A stretch of 64,000 bases of DNA from Cornus controversa (GCA_026545225.1 CM048845.1:93498533-93562532), one strand, 5' to 3'. Shown: positions 35,782-48,237, counted from the stretch's first letter. Program-made: numbers and translations. The notes: a model not told the origin generated them from the letters alone.

Positions 35782-36045
35782 CTCCATCCGTCTCATAATT
35801 TTAGTCCACTATTCCTTTTTGAAATGTCCCAAAATACATGTCAATTTCCTAAAATGGATTATATGATTCCTAAACTACCCTTTTCAAACTCAACTATCTT
35901 AAAAGTTAGGTCTATCATATAATAATAATACTAACTTTTAAATAAAAACTAATATGTAAATTCATGTATTATTACACTAAAAAGTGGATCCCACCATAAA
36001 AAGTTGGATTTCCCAAACATCCCAAAAATTATGGAACAGAGGGAG
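35782..36045. mobile_element. Stowaway MITE, copy 2
   Basis: 264 bp, same subfamily and orientation as the element at 34026. Ends are CTCCATCCGTCTCATAATT and AATTATGGAACAGAGGGAG, with TA on both sides (35780-35781, 36046-36047). The interior aligns along its whole length to copy 1. Confidence 0.92.
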
Positions 36046-36047
36046 TA

Positions 36048-36790
36048 CATTTCTTGTAGTTACACTTTCATGCATTTATATCATTGAATGAGTTACACCA
36101 AAGCACACAAATTGCCGAACAGGTTGGTGATGACTTGAAGAGTGTCATTACACTGATACAAAATTAACAATGTAAACAAAATAATTTGTTAGAGGGTGGT
36201 CGTGTTACTATTACAATAATTTTTATTGTGATTGTCATATTCTTTTTGTTTATCATGGTTGTTGATAAATGAGTTCTATGCAATATATTACTAAATACTT
36301 GGATCTTGTGTAATATATTAGTAAAAACTTAGATAATATGCAATATTTAGTATAAACTTAGATTTTGCAATATATTACATGACAATATTAGTCTAAACAT
36401 AGATTTTGTAATATATTAAGTGGCAATCTTAATATTTCTATCTTCATGCTAATAGAAAATATTATGTGGTTGCTCCAATGTTTGATCACTGCTTTAATGA
36501 ACTGCATATTGGAATTAATTTTGAGTGAAGGATAGATTGTGTTGATGTAATAAGGATGATTTTTTTCAATTGAGTTGAAAAAATGTATAACTTTTATTCC
36601 ATCTAATTTTTTTCTATTTTTAAATGAGTTTGAAAAAAGGTATAGCTTTTATTATATCTAATTTTTTTTATTTACTTAATCATATATTTGCATGTTGTGG
36701 TAATGTTTTATCTAATCTGTGCATGTGGGATCGATTTTGATGTGAGGATGGATTGTGTGTTCAAATGAGCATGAAAAAAGGTACATCTTG
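36048..36790. other. Spacer, no gene seen
   Basis: Diverged short repeats such as 'cttagattttgcaatatatta' occur around 36290-36420. No gene. Confidence 0.4.
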
Positions 36791-36799
36791 TGAGTTTCA

Positions 36800-37240
36800 A
36801 TGCTCATTATTCATATAATTCTGGTAGTGCTAATTTTTTTTACTATTTTTTATGCATGTCACAAAAATTGGGCACTACTCCGGCTATGTATACATCTTAA
36901 TTTTTTTTTACTACTTTTCATGCATGTGACAAAAACTATGTACTACTCCGGTTATGTATACATCTTATTTTTACTATTTTTTATGCATGTGACAAAAATT
37001 GGGTACTACTCCGGCTATGTATACATCTTGTCGGTTTCAATGCTCATTATTCATATAGTTCTGGTAGTGCTAATTTTTTTATTATTTTTTATGCATGCGA
37101 CAAAAACTGGGCACTACTCGGGCTATGTATACATTTTGTGGGTTTCAATGCTCATTATTCATATAATTCTGGTAGTGCTAATTTTTTTTACTATTTTTTA
37201 TGCATGTTACAAAAACTGGGTACTACTAGGGCTATGTATT
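36800..37240 (+). repeat. Minisatellite with 63-68 and 108-109 bp units
   Basis: The core tgcatg occurs at 36853, 36921, 36984, 37092 and 37201 (steps of 68, 63, 108 and 109). A short unit with 'actccggctatgtatacat' is joined in the longer ones by a block with 'tttcaatgctcattattcat'. A 155-codon hydrophobic open frame (36800-37267) is simply this repeat translated. Confidence 0.85.
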
Positions 37241-37267
37241 GAGATTTATTTTGATGTGACAGCATGA

Positions 37268-39540
37268 AAAAAAGTTACAACCCTTTTCTGTACATGCTCT
37301 AATTTTCAGTACTTAATTTATTCATATAATTCTAGCAGTACTATTTGTTGACTATTATTCTATGTATATAGAACTAATTTTACGCTAAGGATGTTATTGT
37401 TGTTGCTAACTTAAGTTTATGCAATGAGGATGATGTTTGGTGCTGCTAACTCAAATTTTTTTTTGGCTATAGTTGATGCTAATGGCAAAAGTTTGTCATT
37501 ATTAGTATTTTTTTATTGTTTTGTTACTCTTATTTTTGAATTTCTTTCATTCTAATTTATTAGATTCTTGCTATTTTGAGCAATTTGTAATGTTTATCTC
37601 ACATTATTTAAAAGTTGTAGTATTGGAATATTGTTTGAAAGGAATATTTAGACTTGTGCAGGTTGGTTTATGAGAATAATAGATTGTGGTCAATATAACA
37701 AATAAAATATGTCAAGTTTTAAATAAGGCTTTGTCAAAAAAAAAAAAATTTTAAATATATAACAAGACTTAGCTAATTTGTTTTTAAATTAGAACAATAC
37801 TCTATCAAATTTTAATAAAAATATTTCAAGACTCAGCCAATTTTGATTTTCTTTTTTAGATTTCAACAAATGACTTATTTTGAGCAAATATTTGTTAAAT
37901 TGGTTTTAAAATAGCTCAAAGTTGTATGAAAGATGACTACAAAGACTTTCTTTTAACGAGACTTTATAAATTTTTTAGACAAGTGTTGTTGTAAAAAATA
38001 CATATATTATATCTGCAAATTGTGTCTAAATTTCGGTAAACAAAATTAATTGTAAATTATAATGTATAAATATTGATTATATATAATATAAATATTTTAA
38101 AACAAAATCACATACAGGTTTTACCAAACATGTTCTTAATTTCTGCTTCAATATTTTTGACAAGAGTTGAAGTTATCAAATGTGTTTTCAGTGTTTTGGT
38201 TTCGAATTTCTTAAAACACATTGACTTTATGAAACATGTTTTGCATGTTTCTATTTTCGTAATTCATGAAACAAATTTTTGTTACCAATATAACATAACA
38301 CTTGTTCTGTTTTAGGCTAAAAAAAAATGCAAAACACTAAAATATAACATAGCACTTGTTCTGTTTTAGACTAAAACAAAAACACAAAACATTTCGGCAT
38401 GCCAAACGGGTCCTTCATATCTATCTCGAAAACGTTAGTTTCTTATATGTCAAAATTGCAAATTAAAAAATCCTGATCTTTCTCAAATGTTCAAATTCAC
38501 CACTTGAAGTATTTTTTTGAAGCAAGTCAATTCTTTACCTTATAAAAGTTCGCAACTAGACCGCCTCAAATCTTTGACAATGTTGTATTTTTGGTTGAAA
38601 TGGGATGGTGTTCAAACTCTTGAAATGCAATCTAGACAGCGGGCCCTCCCCTTTATAACTGGATTGACTCAGGGAAGGGTCAATCTCCTCTAGAGCATGC
38701 TTCACAGCCCCTCATTCGTCCTGACCAAATAGTAGAATCTATCTCTCAGCGATTCTTTTCTCCGCTAATCACCCCTTCCCAACCAGCCCACCCGATCAAT
38801 CTTTTAAGATCGGCTAATTCAAAGGGGTTAATCTGGTCCAAAGTTGTAGAAACGAATTGTTTGCTTTAACGGACAAAGCTTTATTAGGGGGTTTTGGTTG
38901 CCCCCCCTATTTTCAACCATTACAACTGGCATCGACCAGCTTTGTGATTTGGATGGACATGAAGAAGAACGGAAGCAACGGAAATGTGAAAGAGAAGAGC
39001 AAAGATTCCTGACCTATAATGACGTATACATATCCTTTATTATGTCCATTATGCTTTTTTATTTATAAATATAGTGTTTTTTAAATAAAAATTCAAAAAA
39101 AGTTATAAAAAAAAAAAAAGATAGTTAGATAAAATTCATAAATAATAAGTTTAGAAACATAAAAAAAAGTGTAAAAAGGCTTTAGAATTTTATTAAGAAT
39201 TTTATCTTACTATTTTTTTATTTTTTAAAATTTTTATTTAGAAAACAGTATACTCATAGAGAAAAGAGTATAGATTAATTTTTTATTATTTTTTAAAAAT
39301 CTTAAATAAAATTTTATTAGCATTTTCTTTTTTATGTCTCTAAATTTGTTATTTAGGAATTTTATCAAACTATTTTTTATTTTTTGAATTTTTAGAAAAT
39401 TTTATATTTATAAAGAAAATGACACTCAAGCACCCACTGAAATTTTGTTTTTTAGTATTATAAATCTATATTTTTATAAAATATTAGGATGTGCCCCCAC
39501 TGAAATTACAAAAATATCCTACTATGCCCCACTATTATTT
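37268..39540. other. Spacer; GC-richer island at 38630-38930
   Basis: Mostly AT-rich. The island near 38630-38930 stands out in composition, with several C-rich runs, but I recognise no protein or RNA in it. Confidence 0.4.
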
Positions 39541-39732
39541 TTTTAAAATCTCTCTCTTTTCCACTCTCTTTGTCCTATCTCTCTCCCCGATCTTTCTCTC
39601 TCTATCCCCTCTCCCTCTCTCTCTAATTTTTTAATCTTTTTCTCTCTATTCCCCTCTCTCTCTCTCTAATTTTTTAATCTTTCTCTCTCTTTGTCCCCTC
39701 TCTTTCTCTCTTTATCCTTCCATATCTACCAG

Positions 39733-39779
<47 letters not shown>

Positions 39780-39780
39780 A
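39541..39780. repeat. CT-rich low-complexity tract with (CT)n(TA)n
   Basis: Long runs of ctctct and cccctctc end in a pure (CT)n stretch joined to (TA)n (about 39730-39778). Confidence 0.9.
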
Positions 39781-40269
39781 ACAATCTTAAAATAATAAAT
39801 TTATTTAATTTTTAATAAATAAATTAAAAAAACAATAAAGGTAACATTATCAATGAACAATTGTAAATTTACTTAATAAAATTATGGGTAAAGTGTGAAA
39901 AAACTCCAATGATATACAAAATATGCATATACACCCCTGTGTATAAAAAAAAACACCCCTTAAGTTATAAAATTGTGCAAATAAGGACTTATGCATTCAA
40001 AATGACTATAATGACCTTATATCAGTGCAATAAAGTAATAATAATAAAATAAGCTCAAGTAAAATGACTATTTAGGACAAAATAAACCCACGACCATTTG
40101 GGACAATGTTTGAAATATTTTCTTACTGTTGGCTTCTCGTTCATTTCTCTTTTTAAAATTTCAGAAGACTTGATCGTTTGAACCCTAAATTTTCTAAAGA
40201 CTCGATCTTTTGAACCTAAGTTATAGAAGTGTTGAAATCTCTCTTAAGACTATTTTGATCGAGACCCAA

Positions 40270-40405
40270 CACAAATCCATGAAGCCATGCGATACTTTCT
40301 TCTCCCAGCGGCAAGCGCGTCAGACCAGTGCTCTTCACCGCCCCCACCGAGCTCATCGGTGGCGACGAATTGAACGCAGTGCCTTTCCCTTTTGCCTTTG
40401 AGTAA
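40270..40405. other. GC-rich segment in the Pack-MULE-like element
   Basis: Markedly richer in G and C than its surroundings, and open on both strands (40210-40401 on plus, 40216-40419 on minus). It may be a second captured piece of coding sequence. I do not recognise the protein in any frame. Confidence 0.35.
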
Positions 40406-40830
40406 ATTGCCACTATCATAGAGTTACATGAACTAAATGTAATGTCATCACTGTGTATCGTTGTTATTTGACTTATGTACAGATGATTGTTCCTTTGGAA
40501 GCCAAAGACATTTGATGGTGAAGCCTTCTCAGTACGTTAACACGTAAATGTTTCAATGAGTCCATTGACTTCTACAAACCAAATCATAAACGAAACCACC
40601 AAGTAAATTTCCCAAGCCTTCCACTGAAAGTGAAATGTTTCAAACGATACAACGAAAATCAAACGTAAACAATCAAAGTAAACATGACCTATTACCATCA
40701 TTAATTAATTAAGGCACAACTTGTAAGGCATATCCTAGATATTATATTATCTTTCTGTGGTTCTTCATGTAAAGATATCAAGCTTTATCCCCTGTTTTTA
40801 TCTTCTTCTATTTCTCACTCTATTTCTTTG

Positions 40831-41195
40831 ATGGCATTTAATTATAGAAGATTACTTTTACTAGTAAATAATCAATGCAATGATAGAACTAGCCCAGCAG
40901 ATATAAATGTGAATTGTGCACCGCCAACACCTCCTTTTGTGTTTCATGTTGATGATCACCCTAATGAGAAGGTTCATCAAATTTCACCAATTTTAATCAT
41001 AAAGGTATGTATTCTTGGTGTTGCTTTTCTTCTTGTTGGTTACTTCTTCTTGTTATGAAATACTATTCAGACTAGAACAATTTGAGGAGAAATTCACCAA
41101 TATTTGAGGACACTGTGAAATTGAAGATTTTTTCGATGAGAATTAGGTCATGTACTGGATCTCACCCCATTTGGTATATCAACACTGTGGGTTTG
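40831..41195 (+). pseudogene. ATL-type RING-H2 E3 ligase, truncated fragment
   Basis: The ATG at 40831 opens a 75-codon frame with the N-terminal pattern of plant ATL ubiquitin ligases: MAFNYRRLL, then cysteine and asparagine (NNQCNDR), a proline run (APPTPPF) and one hydrophobic membrane segment (about residues 54-75, ILIIKVCILGVAFLLVGYFF). A stop at 41056 ends it. Further on, DFFDEN and then, one frame over, HPIWYINTVGL (41163-41195) are readable; this is the conserved block that precedes the RING in ATLs. The RING-H2 finger itself is absent, so no ligase can result. It sits wholly within a transposon with 9-bp target duplications, so it is best explained as a captured fragment. Confidence 0.8.
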
Positions 41196-41726
41196 CTCAT
41201 GTGCTAGAAGCCTCTGTTTTACTTCTAAAGCAATATGGTATATTGTGTGCATTTACTTTTAAAGCAATACTTATATGGTCTGTTGTGCACATTTACTGAT
41301 TGATTGTATGTAATTTTATCAACTTAACTATAGAAGGAAATGATAAGCTTTTTTGGTCCTTGGTAGGCATTAGTGCCCTTGAATATAGTACAGAGACGGG
41401 TTATACACACGATCACTCATGTTTTAGTTCATATAACTATTCATTTGGTATATCGATGAGGGAGAGAAACTAATTATGACAGAGAGACAGTACATTTGGG
41501 GGTTAAAATATGGTTTTTAATATATGAATTGCAAGAAGGGCATTTTGGGATATTAAAAGGGCAAAACCGAATACAATATTTACTTTATGTCAAAAAGTGG
41601 TCAGAGGGGAGTATATGCACGTTTTTGCAAAATTAAGGATAGACACGGCTCATTTTAAAAAGTAGGGGGTCATTGTGCACAAACGGTATATCGTAGGGGG
41701 TTTTTCACACTTCACCCTAAAATTAT

Positions 41727-43072
41727 CAATGACTGTTACCAACTTACTATTCTTTTTCTTATTACGATAACATTTTGAAATTATGACAAGTTGTCAAGCA
41801 CAATTGTAAATGTACTTAATGAAAGTTACAGTTGTTTTGCGATGGTTTGAATTTTTTCAAAAATTTCTAGGTCCCTCGTCATAGTGAAGGGTATATGTGT
41901 CTTTATAGTTTTGTCAGCTTAAAAAATAGTTCAAGGGATGAATTTGCACATATAGAGAAGTTCAAGGATTTTTTTTGCACTTTTGCCTTATGGTATTTAA
42001 GGGTCAGTTTCATTTATAGACCTGCCCCATTAGGATAGTTACTTGTTCACCTCAAAACTCTTTCATTCATGAGATTTACCTTTATATCAAATGAAAATAT
42101 AATTTAGTTTTAACAGAGTTAAAAATCATGTAAAAAGTCATATATGCCCTCAATTTTTTAATTTTTTTTAACAAGAATAGAAATCAAAAGACCATTCTAC
42201 TCCTAATATTGACTCTATGGAGTTTGAGATTAGCTGGTGTGGTATCATAATCCAATAAATGCAAGCTGTGTTAGAGAAACATGATTAACATAGTCACATG
42301 GTTAAACATAACTTCTATTTATTGGGTTGTTATAAAAGTCAATTCCTCTAACACATGGATTGCATGTATTGGATGATGATACCACGTCAGTTATGTAACA
42401 TCGCCTCACATTACAACTTATAATTTATCGTCTCTCATCTCGTGACTCTCTCTCTCCCTCCACCCTCTCACCAATCCACCATCAACTATCAGTCTTTGAA
42501 TCCCAACTCAAAATCCAATCTCCACACAAGTCTCTATCTCCATCTCCGATCTCAAAATGCTCGATGAACCATGGATTTTGGCTTGCAATAGTTCACCATA
42601 AAAATGGATTTCCTCCCCATTGATTTTTCAAATTCAGTGATGAATTTGTATTATATATGTGTCTATATGATATTAAGTATATATTATAATTAAACTTGTG
42701 TGTAATTATAATTTTGTTAATATTAGAAGGCTATGTTTGTCTTTTCAAATATTGGAAGGGTAAATCAAGGGTAGTTTTGGCATTAATAAAGTATCAAGGG
42801 TAGTCAAAGATATTTGGACAAATTTCAAGGGAAGATGACTATCATTTAACCAAAAGTTTCAGCCGAGAGATAGTAAGTCGAAGGTCAGAGATATTCACCC
42901 TTAATATTTTGTACAAAAAGCATGAGATTTCTAATTTTATGAAATAAATTGCAGCTTTCTCATCATGTTAGAAAAAAGTATTCAGTGTATTTTTCACACC
43001 AATAATATTGCTCCCAACAAAGTTTAAACACACCACCTCTCCTTTGTAGAGGAGAGAGAATAACATCTTGCA
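41727..43072. other. Spacer left of beta-COP copy 2
   Basis: AT-rich, no gene. 41800-41825 resembles 39856-39880 ('caattgtaaat.tacttaat'), a short repeat on either side of the Pack-MULE-like element. Confidence 0.4.
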
Positions 43073-43235
43073 ATTAAAATGAAGATATTAAAGCTGAATT
43101 AACTGCAAAAATTTACTGTAAAGATACACAGATGTAAAGCATAAAAAAAATGTCTGTCAGATGCATTTTCCAACTTACCTAAGCAAACGAGCGGACACAA
43201 GAATATATCAAAACGCAGGTATTTATTTAGTCCAT

Positions 43236-46200
43236 TCAAGTACCTCCTTTCTGCTTAAGAGTTATCTTGTCCCCAAGACTCAGAGCGATACCTTGAGTCG
43301 TGCTCCTTATTCTGAGGTACCCACTCAGTTTACCATCTACTTGTTTCTCAATGCTCAGATTTACCAAAGCATCCTCTCCAAAGACGCTTTTTGCATACAG
43401 GTTAGCAGCAAGGAACCCACAATCACCTTCCAGTGCCGATCTGATTTATAAATCACCATAATATATATATATATATATGACAATAGCAAAATGATGATGA
43501 TGATTAGTCAGTCACCAAGCAATGACTCCCAAAATGTAAGAGAATGCATCACAAAGTGTGTGACAGTATTATGACTTTGTAACTTCTATGAGGACAAACT
43601 CGAGCAGTAAAAAATTTACAAACTTACGGTGGAGTTAAGCAATTCATATTTGTCGACTTGATGATGTGGTTCAAATATTCCTTCTCGTCTTGAATGGTAG
43701 TGTCTACAGCAACCTGAAAAAGGTACAGCACATTAAATATCATATCAAATGCATCAAGCAAGAAGCAGCTTAGACTGAACAGTCTCTTCAAGGTAGCAGA
43801 GAAAATATAAAGATAAAGAAAAGAAGAAGATCCACAGTTCCAAGAGTATCTAGAAGCCAAAGAAGAGTACTATAATTTAGATGTAGCTACGAGTTTATGA
43901 AAGTGCTAGGTGAAGGAACTAAATTTTCTCCGATTCAATTTCAAAGTTTGGCATTACATGGGTAGAATGATCTAGTTATTTAATAATGGAAGTCTAAAAG
44001 ACTTCAACAAGAAGCAAATCCTCTGAGTCGTTATATCATTTATTTGAGAATATCAAGGATCAGCTTGATGCTTCAAAAAGAATAATAATCATCATTTAGC
44101 CCCTTGAATATAGAAACAAATTAAAGACTACATATATAATCTGTTGGTAATGATGATGTTCTTCACTGAAATTGTTCAGAAAACATATACAAAAAGGTCT
44201 AGTTAGAAAATCTAGTATCAAAACTAATATACAGTAATACACTAAAAGACAGATATACCTTGTTTTCCCACTCCAATTCAGCCCACATAGTTCTAAATGC
44301 CACAGCAGCACATGTTGCCGGAGAAATGTAATCCACAATATCAATGTGAATGTTATTGAGAACAATGACATTTCGCTCAAGCACGTTTGAAGTTTCATAT
44401 ACAATGTTGCCAAATATCGCATCTGTTTTGGTAGAAGAAACTTTAATATTGGCTCTTATTTGCTTGCTTGATTCTGGTGCTAGTGTGTAGTTTTGTGGAT
44501 GATCCACCAGTTTGAGATCACCCATAGTAACCAATTCCAAGCACAAGTTCTGGATGGTCTCCTTAGTACGATTGATGATGGTAACATCAAGGACAATATC
44601 ATAATGATGAACAGTCACATATGCTTCAGCATAAACAGGGTCACTGAATCCTGTGAGCTGAAGAATGCGATTAAGTTTATTTGCTTCATCACCATCCTTC
44701 ATGAACTCTCCAGTAACACTTTTTAGATCATCTTGCACCTCATCTTCCAATTCGATCTGACTCATACCCTGATAATGATATGCATCCCAAAAAAAATAAA
44801 TAGATCAAAAAATAAAAATAAATCGCATCTACAACAAGTGGAGAGTGAGGAAGAACAAAACCAAGAAATCTGACCCATTACAGAGCCAAATGTTCACAAA
44901 CAGAAGAAGGATACTTTAATGCAGGCTAACTACTTATTGTATCCATCGTCTCAAACCGATTCATGCAGGCACATGCACATTAAAATAACAATCAAAATTT
45001 AGCTATAATGTGCACTTGTCTATGCCAATCATCTAGGTAAAAAAAAAAAAAAAAGAGACAAAGCTACTGAATTTATAAGGCCAGGTAAGTTTACTTCATA
45101 AAAAAAGATAATAGCAGCTATGTTCTATTACCTTCCTGCTCTTCAAGTGGTAGAAGTCAATAAGGTCATCTGGCTGGGCGGATATATTAGCCTTTGCTTT
45201 AACTTCCTCTGTTTCATGGAACTGCTTATCAGCAAGCATTTTCACAAAACTCTGTCGGCAAGACTCTAACCATATCTTCCTTACCTTGTCACCAGTATTA
45301 CATAGCAATCTAATGCAGAGGACAATCCTTTCATAAGAATCATTATCAATTGGGTGGGGAAGAAGTGAAGATTCTCCCAGTTGCAGCATAGAGACCATGA
45401 TCAACAAGGCCCATGTAGTCACTTTGTTCACTTCTACTTTAGCTGGCCGAACCTCTTCCAATCTCAATACCAGTTTGGTCAGTGTGCATGCCACAACCGC
45501 ACCAAGGAAAAAATTACCGGCAAGAATCATCGATCTCAAGTTACCAACTGATGCCAGTGACCCTCGAACAAGGGTTGGAGGTGAAATAGCAGTTTCTAGT
45601 GCAGCACTCTGGGTAGCATAGGTCCCATCAGCAAGAATGGCAGGCCTTCTTGAAGATATAGTGGTGGAGTTTACCTGCTGAGAATTCTTTGAAGCATCTT
45701 GACCTTCCCCTTCCTCTGTAGCTGTGTTACCTGTGTAGAATGGGAGATCCCCAAGGCACTGCTTAATAGTCTGAATTCCACTTTCTACTTCAGAAAGTGA
45801 AAGACAATACTCACCAATGATCCAAAGAGAAGAAGAACACAGAGGTGCAGAATGGATCTGATAGAAAGTGTCCAACAACCTTGTCACTATAGAGACCCTC
45901 AATTTTGGGTTTGTTTCGATAATCTCCCGCACAAAAACAGCCACATCCATAGCCAAAGCAACAATGCTGTCACCCAAGGAATCCATCAAAAGATGCACCA
46001 CTGTGCTTGCCACCTCTGGAAATTTGATTGCACAAGAATGAATGGCTTGAACAAGCATTTGCCTATATTCCCCATTCTTCTGGAGCTCTGCATTCTGAGT
46101 CTTCACGACTTCCTTCTTTAGCATAAGAACAACTTCATGGATGTTCCGGGAAGTTATCAATTCAAGAGCAATGTCAATTGTTTTCCTACGAATGTCTAGA

Positions 46201-47186
46201 TTTGGGCTAGAAAGTGCCCTAAGAACATCCATTATCATATCAACCATAATATCTCTATGCGATGATTTAAGCTCATTAAGCCGATCAAGCACTATAAGCT
46301 TAATATTGTTGTCACTCTGTGAGAACAGAAGCTGGCAATAGGTGTTAGCAGCAGCTCTGATAGCCGTTGGGGCGGAGGAGAGGGAAACAAGAGTCCCAGC
46401 ACATTCATAGATTACTGCTGTGGAAGGGGCACTAAGCAATGACATAATGATCATTATATACTTCCCCTTTTCTCCCCTGTGTGCTCTGCAAACCTTACGG
46501 ATCAACTCCAACACCACCATCTGAAGTTGCTCACCCCAGTCACTGATTCCATCTATATGAGTGAAAAGGTAATTGACTGCCCGATCTTGGGCACAAGTAA
46601 ACAACATAAGGAACGCATTCCGCTTAGCTGAAGGATCATATTCTGTCGAAAGCACCTTCTCAATCAAATCAGGGGCATTGTCTAATAACTGATCCCCTTG
46701 GGGAAGCTTATATATTGACATCACATCAAGAATTGCATTCCTCCGAACAAATGGGTGGTGATGTTCTAGATTCAACAAAATCGTGGGGATCAACGGCTCG
46801 ATAATCTCAGCTTCGTTGAGCCGACAAAGGAACCGGAGCGTGACACCCCGGATATACTCATTGGGGTGATTCAGATTGTTCAATAAGTTTTGACAGATTA
46901 AAATCATTTCGTGAAGAACCTTGCCTTGTGAATCGGTTTTTTCGATAATCTCAAAATAAAGAAGCAATAGCTTCTGAATTGTGTGATCTTGGGAGGGCAA
47001 TACATATCGGACAATGGTGATAAAGAGTTGGGGTATGGTTTCGCCATTCAATAAAAGCATAATAGCTTTCTTCATGGCGTCGATTTTCGCGTGAATGTCA
47101 TTTCCCTCTAAAGCTGCTTTGATCTCATTCGCGAGTGCAGCTGTTCCGTCGTCAGAGTGAACAAGCAGTGTGCAAGACTTCTCCAT
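43236..47186 (-). CDS. Coatomer subunit beta (beta-COP), copy 2
   Basis: Four coding exons on minus: 47186-45132, 44768-44259, 43713-43628 and 43440-43236. Exons 2-4 have the same lengths (510, 86, 205 nt) and phases as copy 1. The product is 951 residues. The extra three residues ([11 protein letters not shown] against FYAATEEG) lie in the linker between the HEAT-repeat trunk and the C-terminal region. Introns are 363, 545 and 187 nt. Start: ATG at 47186 matches copy 1. The frame stays open upstream to 47273 but without an ATG, so it is leader. No stop, frameshift or splice-site loss is seen, so both copies should be functional and partly redundant. I cannot tell whether they differ in expression. 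The first intron carries a plain deletion relative to copy 1. Confidence 0.96.
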
Positions 47187-47228
47187 TTTCTGTCTCTCTC
47201 TCTCTCTCTCTTTAAAAAAAACTAGAAT

Positions 47229-47367
47229 CTGGAAATTGAATTGTTGAAAGAAAAATAATGTTGTTCCAATCAAACCCTAATAATATCTCTAAAGTCTAAA
47301 TCAGATCTGGAAAAGAAAATTCTAAGACTATGATGCATGAATAAAAGCGTAATTGAAATTGACGAAC
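47229..47367 (-). other. Predicted leader intron of beta-COP copy 2, with telo-box
   Basis: Same donor (AAG|GTTCGTC) and acceptor (CCAG|ATTCTAG) as copy 1, 139 nt. AAACCCTAA occurs at 47272-47280. A (CT)n tract (47193-47211) between acceptor and ATG corresponds to one in copy 1. Confidence 0.55.
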
Positions 47368-47984
47368 CTTTTTATGTTGAATTGTGATGTACTTGTGAGA
47401 TCTGATCGAAGTCTCATGCTGTCACAATTACATTGTTAAATCTTTCCGGCTCGGTGTTAGGTTAACATTAGTTACGAGAAAAAAAATTTTTTGAAGAGGA
47501 CAAGAATAATCTTAATTATGTTTGAATACACAAATAGTGAAAAATAAATAAATAGGAGTTTGAAAAAAATATATCAACCAAATTATTATTATACCATTTT
47601 ATATTTAATCTACTAGACACTCGATTCATATATAATGTTACATTATTAAATGAGATAAGACATTTGAATCATATGTAATGTTATTTTATAAAATGAGAAC
47701 AAATTTTTTTAATTATTAAAAGCAAATTTAAAATTATAAAAATATTACTTAAACTGCTATTCATTACTTAATTTGGAGGATAAAATGCTAGTGATTTGGA
47801 GAGATTCTAATCTTTATTTCTTTCTCTCCTTAAATTACCTAAACATATATAACACATTATCACTCTCTTTCTTTTCTTTTCTTTTCTTTTCTTTTCTTTT
47901 TTCCTTATCGGCTTATACTTCCAAATCTTTCAACTCAAACAAAGCCGAAACTTATAAAATAAAAAAGAACTTAGCATATTCTTC

Positions 47985-47993
47985 GGCGGGAAA
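47985..47993. promoter_or_regulatory. E2F-type site upstream of beta-COP copy 2
   Basis: GGCGGGAAA within ttcggcgggaaagtaggga, identical to the block upstream of copy 1, here about 800 bases from the ATG because of inserted AT-rich sequence. Confidence 0.45.
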
Positions 47994-48237
47994 GTAGGGA
48001 TATGCGGCCAACCTATGGAAACTATTTTTTAAAACGTCTGCGAAGATTTCGGGAGGCCAATTCGTATCCTGAATGTAGCCTTTTTAGTTTTTACAAATTG
48101 TCGGGTTATAGGCCAAGTTCAGCCCGTGGAAGTTTCTGATGACCCAGTTCGAAACTCTTTGGTCCAATTAGTTGATAACGTTAGGCCCATGAGTGTAGCC
48201 CAATCGTTTGACCTACTGCAACAAGAGTTTATTGATA

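Larger units (their letters stand above)
39886..41717. mobile_element. Pack-MULE-like element carrying gene fragments
   Basis: A 1832-bp element with inverted ends: left GGGTAAAGTGTGAAAAAACTCC (paraphrased beyond 20 bases), right ending TTTTTCACACTTCACCC. The perfect 9-bp direct repeat taaaattat flanks it (39877-39885, 41718-41726), as Mutator-type elements produce. No transposase is present. It contains a broken ATL-type RING-H2 gene fragment (40831-41195) and a GC-richer segment (40270-40405), so it fits the definition of a Pack-MULE. A smaller relative with similar ends lies at 52568-52956. Confidence 0.8.
43073..48001 (-). repeat. Segmental duplication unit 2 (beta-COP)
   Basis: This unit aligns with 27520-33256. 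In coding exons most 60-base lines differ at only a few positions, while introns and the distal promoter show large indels: 685 bases shorter in intron 1, a net 409 shorter in intron 2, and about 540 unshared AT-rich bases at 47440-47980. Confidence 0.88.

Noticed and set aside
47187..47273. 29-residue upstream extension of beta-COP copy 2
   Set aside because: The frame is open but begins with TTG, not ATG. The conserved start MEKSC at 47186 matches copy 1, and the extension overlaps the predicted leader intron acceptor.
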